A DNA stretch of 6,153 nucleotides from an uncultured Bacteroidota bacterium (GTDB taxonomy: Bacteria > Bacteroidota > Bacteroidia > Chitinophagales > Saprospiraceae): assembly GCA_937952445.1 (NCBI GenBank), contig CALGAA010000407.1:1-6153 (forward strand), in the 5' to 3' direction. Every line of letters begins with the position of its first letter. Position 1 is the stretch's first letter. Below the pieces are notes generated by a model. It searched no databases, was not told the origin of the DNA, and saw only the letters and a program-made list of their open reading frames with translations. A program made the position numbers and the translations under genes. Below are positions 1-5,750 of the stretch, one piece after another.

Positions 1-853
1 GATCAGCGGAATACGACACGGCATTGATGTTGTTGCTCATTCCGGTAACGGTAATGCGTTGATCATCTTTGAAAAAATTCACGTTGGCGGCGAGTTCATA
101 GTGTTGGTCTGATCCATATCCCCCTGTGGTCCGTCCAAAACGGGCTTTTCTGGTGCTTTCTTTGGTAATGATGTTGATGGTTCGGGCTTCATTGCCGTCA
201 TCAAACCCGCTCAGCTCAGCTTTATCGCTTTTTTTATCGAAAACCTCTACCTTGTCGATGATCTCAGCGGGTAAACTTTCGAGAGCGAGCTTGACATTGT
301 TTCCAAAAAAAGGCTTTCCGTCAATCAGGATCTGCGCTACATCTTCACCCTGTGCCTGCAACTTCCCGTCTTGCATCATGATCCCCGGCATCTTTTGGAC
401 CAGGGCGATTCCGCTTGCATCCGGGAGTGTGGTGTAGGCGCTTGCGTTAAACTGAGTGGTATCTCCTTTTTGAGTACTGGCTACCGCTTCAGCAAGAATG
501 TGAACCTGAGCCAGGGTCTGGGCCTGTTCGAGCAGGCCGATTTTGAGTTCGCTGATGTCAGAATCCACCTCGACTGGTAAATATGATGTTTGATACCCCA
601 AATATTTGACCTCCAGCACATATTCCCCCTCCTCTATATTCTGAAAAATGAATTCTCCGTCGAGATCAGTCGTAGTTCCTGTAACCAGGGTAGAATCCTC
701 TGATTGGATCAATGCTACCGTCGCCAAAGGAATTCCCTCACTGGCCTGTTCGTCTTCGACGTGACCCGTTATCGTAAACGTTTGAGCAAAAAGGGATGAA
801 CTGATACATGCAAAAAACAGAATAGAGAAATGAGCTAACCAGGTAAAATTCAT
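1..853 (-). CDS. TonB-dependent outer-membrane receptor, N-terminal part (cut by left edge)
   Basis: The open frame runs from an ATG at 853 off the left edge, giving the first 284 residues. Residues 1-23 form a hydrophobic signal peptide with a likely cut after LFA (SSSLFA/QTF). Residues 26-108 resemble the carboxypeptidase-regulatory-like beta-sandwich found at the front of Bacteroidota receptors (start ITGHV, then DLDGEF and EVKYLGYQT). Residues 130-235 look like a TonB plug: KMPGI at 154-158, QILIDGKPFFG at 174-184, DKVEVFD at 200-206 and ARTINIIT at 223-230. The missing remainder should be the beta-barrel. Such proteins sit in the outer membrane and import ligands using TonB energy; this layout fits the single-protein receptors with an outer-membrane beta-barrel domain better than SusC, but without the barrel the substrate cannot be named. 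No SusD-like partner is visible. It follows the NusG-like gene by 132 bp on the same strand. The signal peptide n-region (MNFTWLAHF) has no Lys or Arg, which is slightly unusual. Confidence 0.9.
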   Translation of the reverse strand, partial: MNFTWLAHFSILFFACISSSLFAQTFTITGHVEDEQASEGIPLATVALIQSEDSTLVTGTTTDLDGEFIFQNIEEGEYVLEVKYLGYQTSYLPVEVDSDISELKIGLLEQAQTLAQVHILAEAVASTQKGDTTQFNASAYTTLPDASGIALVQKMPGIMMQDGKLQAQGEDVAQILIDGKPFFGNNVKLALESLPAEIIDKVEVFDKKSDKAELSGFDDGNEARTINIITKESTRKARFGRTTGGYGSDQHYELAANVNFFKDDQRITVTGMSNNINAVSYSAD

Positions 854-892
854 TGTAATGGATTGGAATTAAGGTATATATAAATAATAGCC

Positions 893-900
893 CAAAGTAA
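893..900 (-). promoter_or_regulatory. Weak candidate -7 box for the TonB receptor gene
   Basis: On the minus strand this reads TTACTTTG, one mismatch from the Bacteroidota -7 consensus TAnnTTTG, 40 bp before the receptor ATG. I see no convincing -33 TTG at the right distance, and the surrounding 132-bp gap is AT-rich, so a chance match is quite possible. If real, the receptor has its own promoter; otherwise it may be read from the upstream operon, since no strong terminator is visible in the gap. Confidence 0.2.
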
Positions 901-985
901 TGAATTTAGCCCATATAGCGGAAAGAGGTACTGAATTTAAGTAAAATTTCAGATTATTCATTAGGAAATTAGTTATACGTCCCGA

Positions 986-1495
986 TTATATTTTCCGCAA
1001 TTTGTTCCGGGGCACCTCGATAAAAAAGGAAATTCCGACATTTTCCATCCTCATCAATACCCGGTGTTTTCCCTTGAATTCCACCAATTCACCCGTAAGA
1101 CCAGTCAGCTCCCCGCCGATAATTTCGATTTTATCGCCGGCTTCCAGGGCCTCGTCGGTCATGAGTACACCCATATTCTCCCCGGTTACGAACTTGAGTA
1201 ATTCGATCTGTTCGTCCGGAATGGTCGGTACTTCATGTTTAAATCGCACGAACTCAAACACGCCGTCAATTTCCAAAACTTTGATGTAATCCGCCTGTCC
1301 GATCCGTACAAATACATACCCATGAATCAACGGAATCTGGGTTTTCCGGATCCGACCCGGGTATTTGCGCACCGACCATTTTAAGGGAATCCATCCTTCG
1401 ACTCCTTTCTTTTCGAGCTGCTGGATCACCCATTTTTCACTTTTAGTGCGGACCCTGACAGCGTACCAATGCGGTTCGTCGTCCAATCTGATCAT
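986..1495 (-). CDS. NusG-like transcription antiterminator, UpxY family
   Basis: A 169-residue NusG paralog. The NGN domain spans about residues 8-105: HWYAVRVRTKSEKWV at 9-23 is the typical first strand and helix, and IHGYVFVR at 57-64 is the conserved core strand. A KOW domain follows at about 118-145 (AGDKIEIIGGELTGLTGEL). NGN domains bind the clamp helices of RNA polymerase and suppress pausing or termination. Length and layout fit the specialised Bacteroidota paralogs (UpxY-type) more than housekeeping NusG, which is normally next to secE and rplK; neither is here. UpxY proteins usually are encoded at the head of capsule or exopolysaccharide operons and act on that operon. Here the gene instead is last of a cysC-cysD-cysN-nusG run, 50 bp after cysN. 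The ATG at 1495 places the NGN domain right at the N terminus, as expected. No Shine-Dalgarno is visible; an A-rich stretch precedes the start. Membership in the NusG superfamily is secure; the target operon is unknown. Confidence 0.88.
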   Translation of the reverse strand: MIRLDDEPHWYAVRVRTKSEKWVIQQLEKKGVEGWIPLKWSVRKYPGRIRKTQIPLIHGYVFVRIGQADYIKVLEIDGVFEFVRFKHEVPTIPDEQIELLKFVTGENMGVLMTDEALEAGDKIEIIGGELTGLTGELVEFKGKHRVLMRMENVGISFFIEVPRNKLRKI

Positions 1496-1545
1496 CGGAT
1501 GTGGTTTTTTATTGACCCGGGACTGGTGTAATTTACCCGGCCCTG

Positions 1546-2841
1546 TTATATGATCATTCCGGCAGCCACGGTATTGTTGGTCGCTTCGTCGATCAAAATC
1601 AAACTTCCCGTAATCCGGTTGGTCCGGTAGCTGTCAAAGTACAATGGCTTTGTGGTGCGCAAAACCACCCGACCGATGTCGTTCATGTGGAGTGATTTAT
1701 CTTCTTGGTTTCGGCTCAGGGTGTTGATGTCGAGTTTGTACCGGATATCTTTAACCAGGCATCGCACCTCATTGGTAGTGTGCAGTACGGTGTATTTCCC
1801 CCGGATCTGTATCGGTTTATCCTGCCCAAACCAACACAACATTACTTCGATATCCTGGCTGATTTTGGGCTGGTTGTGCGGCCGGACGATCATGTCCCCC
1901 CGACTGAGATCCAGGTCGTCTTCCAGAAGAATGGTCACCGATTGGGGCGGGAACGCTTTGTCCATTTCACCATCAAATGAATCAATTTTAGAAATCTTCG
2001 TCGTGAACCCGGAGGGCAGCAACATCACCTCGTCGCCTTTTTTGAAAATGCCTCCGGCTACGCGCCCGGCGTACCCCCGGTAATCATGATAATCATCGTT
2101 GTAGGGGCGCAGTACGTGCTGAACCGGGAATCGACTGTCGATAAAATTATGGTCACTGGCAATATGAACGTTTTCGAGGTAGTACAGCAGCGTAGGCCCT
2201 TCGTACCAATTCATGTTTTTTGACCGGTTGACAATGTTGTCTCCTTTTAAGGCTGAAATGGGGATAAAACTGACGTCGGAAACATCGAGCTTGGAGGCGA
2301 ATTTTTCGAACTCATCCTTGATCCTTTCGAAGTGTTCCTGGCCGTAGTCGACCAAATCCATTTTGTTGATGCACACGACGAGGTGCGGAATTTGGAGCAG
2401 CGAGGCGATAATGGCGTGCCGCCGGGTTTGCTCTACCACGCCGTTGCGGGCATCGATAAGAATCAGGGAAACATTAGCCGTTGAAGCGCCGGTCACCATA
2501 TTTCTGGTATACTGGATGTGACCGGGGGTGTCGGCGATGATAAATTTCCGTTTAGGCGTCGAAAAATATCGGTACGCCACATCGATCGTAATGCCTTGTT
2601 CGCGTTCGGACTTCAAACCGTCAGTCAGGAGGGCGAGGTTTACCCCTTCTTCCCCACGTCGCTCGGAGGCCGTTTTGACTGCTTCGTATTGATCTTCGAA
2701 TATGGATTTACTGTCGTACAACAGTCGTCCGATTAGGGTGGATTTACCGTCGTCTACCGATCCGGCGGTGCTGAATCTCAGCAATTCGGTATCCGCATAC
2801 GTATGTTGGGGTATAGATTGATTGTCGTGTTGATTCGTCAT
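1546..2841 (-). CDS. cysN: Sulfate adenylyltransferase subunit 1 (GTPase subunit)
   Basis: A 431-residue CysN, the translation-factor-like GTPase that pairs with CysD; GTP hydrolysis drives formation of APS and pyrophosphate from ATP and sulfate in the cytoplasm. All G motifs are present: P-loop GSVDDGKST at 27-35, the switch I stretch EREQGITID at 79-87, DTPGH at 104-108, NKMD at 159-162 and SALKG at 196-200. EF-Tu-like beta-barrel domains II and III follow from about residue 235 to the end. It lacks a C-terminal APS kinase domain, so it is not a NodQ/CysNC fusion, which agrees with the separate cysC. The frame is open back to 3024, but that extension lies over the end of cysD and is not conserved in type; the ATG at 2841, 55 bp after the cysD stop, puts the P-loop at the usual distance from the N terminus. 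It is somewhat shorter than E. coli CysN (about 475 residues), with no motif missing. Confidence 0.96.
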   Translation of the reverse strand: MTNQHDNQSIPQHTYADTELLRFSTAGSVDDGKSTLIGRLLYDSKSIFEDQYEAVKTASERRGEEGVNLALLTDGLKSEREQGITIDVAYRYFSTPKRKFIIADTPGHIQYTRNMVTGASTANVSLILIDARNGVVEQTRRHAIIASLLQIPHLVVCINKMDLVDYGQEHFERIKDEFEKFASKLDVSDVSFIPISALKGDNIVNRSKNMNWYEGPTLLYYLENVHIASDHNFIDSRFPVQHVLRPYNDDYHDYRGYAGRVAGGIFKKGDEVMLLPSGFTTKISKIDSFDGEMDKAFPPQSVTILLEDDLDLSRGDMIVRPHNQPKISQDIEVMLCWFGQDKPIQIRGKYTVLHTTNEVRCLVKDIRYKLDINTLSRNQEDKSLHMNDIGRVVLRTTKPLYFDSYRTNRITGSLILIDEATNNTVAAGMII

Positions 2842-2896
2842 GATTCGTTGGGAAATGTGTGGATTAAATGATTGATTGATAAACAGGGGATAACCA

Positions 2897-3799
2897 TTAA
2901 AAGTAACCGTGTTTTTTACGGTCTTCCATCGCGGTATCCGAACGTTTATCGTCGGTCCGGCCCCCGCGTTCAGTTTGATGCGTCGTCGCGACTTCCTCAA
3001 TGATCTCCTGAACGGTCTGGGCATGCGATTGCCATACCCCTGTACATGTCATATCACCGATGGTGCGGCAACGGACCACTTCCTCAAAAACCTCTTCTTC
3101 AGGTTTTTTGAAGATGAATTCTGAATCCGCCAGGAGGATTCCATCCCGTTTGAAAACCTTTCGCTTGTGGGAAAAATAAAGCGATGGTAATGGCACATTT
3201 TCCATCGCAAGGTATTGCCAAACATCGAGTTCGGTCCAGTTTGAAATGGGGAAAATACGGAAGTGCTCACCAAGGCTTTTTTTGCCGTTGAACAGGTTCC
3301 ACAACTCCGGTCGCTGGTTTTTAGGATCCCATTGACCAAACTCATCCCGGTGGGAAAAGAAACGTTCTTTTGCCCGTGCTTTTTCTTCATCCCGGCGACC
3401 TCCTCCCAGGGCGGCATCGTATTTACCTTTTTCCAGGGACTCCAGCAATACAGCGGTTTGCAACAGATTCCGACTGGCGTTGAGGCCTTTTTCCTCCGTC
3501 ACCATACCCGATTCGATCGCCTCCTGAACGCTTCCTACAGTCAGTTTCAATCCGTATTTGTTTACGAGATCATCCCGAAATTCTATCGTCTCCGGAAAGT
3601 TGTGCCCCGTATCGATGTGAAGCAATGGGAAAGGTACCCTGGCCGGATAAAATGCTTTGACAGCCAGATACGTCATTAGAATACTGTCCTTCCCACCGCT
3701 AAATAATATTACCGGATTTTCAAACTGGGCTGCCACTTCCCTCATGATGAATATCGATTCGGATTCGAGTTCCCGCAAGTGGTTGATGTGATAATCCAT
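2897..3799 (-). CDS. cysD: Sulfate adenylyltransferase subunit 2 (catalytic subunit)
   Basis: A 300-residue CysD, the ATP pyrophosphatase-fold subunit that transfers AMP from ATP to sulfate to make APS. The PP-loop SGGKDS is at residues 34-39, HIDTGHNFPET at 61-71, and the conserved GGGRRDEEKARAKER at 132-146. The C terminus closes with the family-typical AMEDRKKHGYF at 290-300. Length is almost that of E. coli CysD (about 302), so the gene looks complete. Its ATG at 3797-3799 shares one base with the cysC stop (TAATG on the minus strand), which suggests translational coupling, and cysN follows after 55 bp. It needs CysN to work, and CysC would use its product. Confidence 0.97.
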   Translation of the reverse strand: MDYHINHLRELESESIFIMREVAAQFENPVILFSGGKDSILMTYLAVKAFYPARVPFPLLHIDTGHNFPETIEFRDDLVNKYGLKLTVGSVQEAIESGMVTEEKGLNASRNLLQTAVLLESLEKGKYDAALGGGRRDEEKARAKERFFSHRDEFGQWDPKNQRPELWNLFNGKKSLGEHFRIFPISNWTELDVWQYLAMENVPLPSLYFSHKRKVFKRDGILLADSEFIFKKPEEEVFEEVVRCRTIGDMTCTGVWQSHAQTVQEIIEEVATTHQTERGGRTDDKRSDTAMEDRKKHGYF

Positions 3800-4389
3800 T
3801 ATTTTTTGATATGTTTTATGGTATAATCCAAAAGTTTTTCCAAATCCTGCTCCGGCTCGTTTTTCCCTGTATCCAATACCAGATCCGGACTGTCCGGAAT
3901 TTCATACGGGGCACTGATGCCGGTAAAATTTTTGATCTGACCGTCGATGGCTTTTTGGTAAAGCCCCTTTGTATCCCTGTCCCTGCAGGTTTCGACGTTG
4001 GCGTTGATGTACACCAGATGAAAATCCTCCGGCCCGATGATCTGAGCGGCCATGCGGCGCATCGATTCCTCCGGACTTACGAACGAGCACAAGACGACCA
4101 GACCATTGTGAACGAGGATCCGGGCTACCTCGGCGATCCTTCTGATGTTCTCGGTACGATCCTCCATCGAAAAAGTCAGATCCTTACACAGTCGGTCCCT
4201 CACGTTGTCTCCATCGAGCAACGCCACCAAAAAATTTTGTTCGGTGAGCTTTTTCTCGAGGGCCAAAGCCATGGTGGTTTTTCCACTGCCCGACAGCCCC
4301 GTAAACCAGAACGCCTGGCCCCGCTGACCTAATAGGTCCTCTTTGGTCTGTCTGGAAACTGACCGATCGTATACAGGAAAAATATTCAC
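3799..4389 (-). CDS. cysC: Adenylylsulfate (APS) kinase
   Basis: A 196-residue CysC that phosphorylates APS at the 3' position with ATP to give PAPS, the sulfate donor for reduction or for sulfotransferases. Visible motifs are Walker A GLSGSGKTT at 31-39, DGDNVR at 59-64, the family serine in FVSPEESMRR at 103-112, and the signature KGLYQKAIDG with KNFTGI and PYEIP at 141-165. Length matches E. coli CysC (about 201), so it is a full stand-alone kinase. The start is GTG at 4387-4389: there is no in-frame ATG between the upstream in-frame stop (TAG, 15 bp before) and the P-loop, and the next Met (residue 40) is already past Walker A. It is the first gene of the cysC-cysD-cysN-nusG run and overlaps cysD by one base. 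Its promoter and a possible operator lie just upstream. Confidence 0.96.
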   Translation of the reverse strand: MNIFPVYDRSVSRQTKEDLLGQRGQAFWFTGLSGSGKTTMALALEKKLTEQNFLVALLDGDNVRDRLCKDLTFSMEDRTENIRRIAEVARILVHNGLVVLCSFVSPEESMRRMAAQIIGPEDFHLVYINANVETCRDRDTKGLYQKAIDGQIKNFTGISAPYEIPDSPDLVLDTGKNEPEQDLEKLLDYTIKHIKK

Positions 4390-4394
4390 CGTTG

Positions 4395-4409
4395 CTAAAT
4401 ACTATTTAG
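4395..4409. promoter_or_regulatory. Perfect inverted repeat before cysC, possible operator
   Basis: CTAAATA-C-TATTTAG: two perfect 7-bp arms around one central base. It ends 5 bp before the cysC GTG start and begins about 10 bp downstream of a consensus-like -7 box, a position where a repressor would block transcription start or early elongation. The 9-mer TACTATTTA in it (4400-4408) also occurs at 5582-5590, upstream of the hydrolase gene. I cannot assign a regulator. The arms are AT-rich and short, so chance occurrence in such a gap is not negligible. Confidence 0.35.
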
Positions 4410-4418
4410 TTTGGGAGG

Positions 4419-4426
4419 CAAAAATA
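4419..4426 (-). promoter_or_regulatory. Candidate -7 promoter box for the cysCDN-nusG operon
   Basis: The minus strand reads TATTTTTG, a full match to the Bacteroidota sigma-factor -7 consensus TAnnTTTG. A start of transcription 5-7 bases later would leave a leader of only about 20-25 nt before the cysC GTG. No exact -33 TTG is seen at the usual spacing, so this rests on the -7 box and its position. A second near-match, CAACTTTG, lies further upstream at 4482-4489. Confidence 0.4.
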
Positions 4427-4517
4427 CAGGAATTAATATTTCTTCACTTGTAAAAATCCTTAATTTTTCTATTGTCATCCCCAAAGTTGTTTATTCCGGC
4501 AGAGATAATCGCTTAAT

Positions 4518-5498
4518 TTACATTTGTTTTTCACCATTGGAATACTGTTCTATAAACCACCTCGCCTTGCTTTCGTGATAATACACCCCTCCTTTCATCC
4601 AGAATCCACAATGCCCGCCATAGCGAGGTGTTAAAAGAGACAAATAGGGAGACGTTTCGGCTATCTCATATGGAAAATTGGTCGACGTCAGAAATGGGTC
4701 ATCCAATGCATTGAGCAACAAAACCGGTCGCTGGATTTGATCGAGCATAAACAAGGCACTGGATCTTTCGCGGTAGTGGGCGGCGTTTTCGAAGCCGTGG
4801 AAAGGCGCCGTATATATTTCGTCGATCTCATCGATATCCCGTGCTTTGAATATATCCTGGTAGGGGAGAAGATCGGGGTAAACGCGTTGCTTCTCCTTCA
4901 TCTTTCGCATGATTTTACGATAAAAATTGCGGTGGTACACTTCGTGCCCGGGTTTCATGATTTCAAATACCGCCGTTCTGAGGTCGATCGGGACCGATAT
5001 CGCTACACCGGCAATGACCTGGGCGGGGAGTGGCCGGTGTCGGGCGAGGTAATTCAGCAATACGTTCCCACCCAGGCTATAACCCACCAGGGCAATTTCC
5101 TGATAATTTCTCGTTTGCAGCAAATGGTCGATAGAATGCGCCAGGTCCACAATTTCTCCGGCGTGGTAGGCCCGCGAAGTGCGATTGGGCTCGCCACTAC
5201 ATCCCCTGTAATTGATGGCTACCACATCCCAGTCATGGATCGATAAATGCCGGGTGATCCCGCGCACATATGAACTTTGTGAACTGCCTTCAAACCCGTG
5301 AAGAATCACGACCAACCGGGGATGCTCGTTCTGCGTAATATCCAAATCGATGAAATCATCATCCGGGGTTGTCAAACGAATGCGTTGGAATGGGCGGGGG
5401 AGGGTCACCGAACGAAATTGAGTGGTGGCAATGGTCGCGAAATGTTTGTTTCGGAACCAGGGCCATGAGGGGGAATAATCCGGTGAGAGAATGGGCAT
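4518..5498 (-). CDS. YheT-type alpha/beta hydrolase (predicted esterase)
   Basis: A 326-residue protein of the YheT/COG0429 branch of alpha/beta hydrolases, related to animal ABHD1/2/3. Diagnostic motifs: oxyanion-region HGFEGSS at 67-73, RGCSGEPNR at 98-106 followed by YHAGE at 111-115, nucleophile elbow GYSLGGN at 139-145 (Ser141), NALDDPF at 263-269 (acid, likely Asp266 or Asp267) and GGHCGF at 294-299 (His296). The catalytic triad is therefore complete. No signal peptide is apparent, so it is probably cytoplasmic. The physiological substrate of the family is poorly known. The frame is open to an ATG at 5552, but I prefer ATG 5498: the protein then begins MPILSPDY with WFRNKHFATI close behind, as in YheT proteins, and a perfect -7 box lies inside the longer version. 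It is separated by 128 bp from cysC, which has its own candidate promoter, so a link with sulfate activation is doubtful. Confidence 0.9.
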   Translation of the reverse strand: MPILSPDYSPSWPWFRNKHFATIATTQFRSVTLPRPFQRIRLTTPDDDFIDLDITQNEHPRLVVILHGFEGSSQSSYVRGITRHLSIHDWDVVAINYRGCSGEPNRTSRAYHAGEIVDLAHSIDHLLQTRNYQEIALVGYSLGGNVLLNYLARHRPLPAQVIAGVAISVPIDLRTAVFEIMKPGHEVYHRNFYRKIMRKMKEKQRVYPDLLPYQDIFKARDIDEIDEIYTAPFHGFENAAHYRERSSALFMLDQIQRPVLLLNALDDPFLTSTNFPYEIAETSPYLSLLTPRYGGHCGFWMKGGVYYHESKARWFIEQYSNGEKQM

Positions 5499-5528
5499 GT
5501 TCTTTGGTTGAATCTGATTTTTCGGTTC

Positions 5529-5536
5529 CAAAGGTA
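5529..5536 (-). promoter_or_regulatory. Candidate -7 promoter box for the hydrolase gene
   Basis: The minus strand reads TACCTTTG, a full match to TAnnTTTG, 30 bp before the ATG at 5498. This supports 5498 over 5552 as the start. A TTTG on the minus strand at 5550-5553 is only 13 bp away, too close for a normal -33 element. An alternative near-match (TAACTTTA) is at 5576-5583. Confidence 0.35.
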
Positions 5537-5703
5537 ACATCCGTAGCCACAAACGGTTTTTTCAGTGAGGACAATTAAAGTTACTATTTATTTCAGCAAT
5601 AGAACACCGCCTGTATATTTTGCCTGATTATGCAGCTGAAAACCTATTTAACAATCGCAGTTGCTCAATTTATGCCTAATTAAATATTTTTTTCGTCAAA
5701 AAA

Positions 5704-5732
5704 TTGTAACTTATGGGCTCTATTCAATTTTG
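5704..5732 (+). promoter_or_regulatory. Candidate promoter for the EF-G-like gene
   Basis: TTG at 5704-5706 and CAATTTTG at 5725-5732 are separated by 18 bp. They resemble the Bacteroidota -33 TTG and -7 TAnnTTTG elements with one mismatch in the -7 box. Transcription would start about 12 bases before the ATG at 5751, a short leader without Shine-Dalgarno. The rest of the 198-bp divergent gap (5553-5750) holds AT-rich sequence with short repeats but no gene that I can see. Confidence 0.35.
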
Positions 5733-5750
5733 AAACCAAATCTTCCGACC

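Noticed and set aside
126..437. Open frame on the plus strand across the receptor gene, with a hydrophobic start
   Set aside because: It is antisense to the well-supported TonB receptor coding sequence and has no recognisable domain; the same applies to plus-strand frames at 1652-2083, 3263-3679, 3811-4332 and 4737-5246.
931..952. AT-rich hairpin (CTGAATTT/AATTTCAG with a mismatch) after the nusG-like gene
   Set aside because: The stem is weak and mismatched and there is no U tract on the minus strand, so a terminator call is not supported.
1516..1540. GC-rich inverted repeat (CCGGG/CCCGG, 14-base loop) between cysN and the nusG-like gene, possible terminator or attenuator
   Set aside because: The stem is only 5 bp and on the minus-strand transcript it is followed by an A-rich run, not a U tract, so it does not look like an intrinsic terminator.
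2512..2526. CysN G3 motif reads DTPGHIQYTRNM rather than the E. coli DTPGHEQYTRNM
   Set aside because: The catalytic DTPGH residues are intact, and a hydrophobic residue at the next position is, as far as I recall, common in Bacteroidota CysN; it is not evidence of a defect.
2842..3024. N-terminal extension of cysN by 61 residues reaching into cysD
   Set aside because: It lies over the cysD 3' end in another frame, is rich in Arg/Lys with no CysN-like features, and ATG 2841 gives a normal CysN N terminus.
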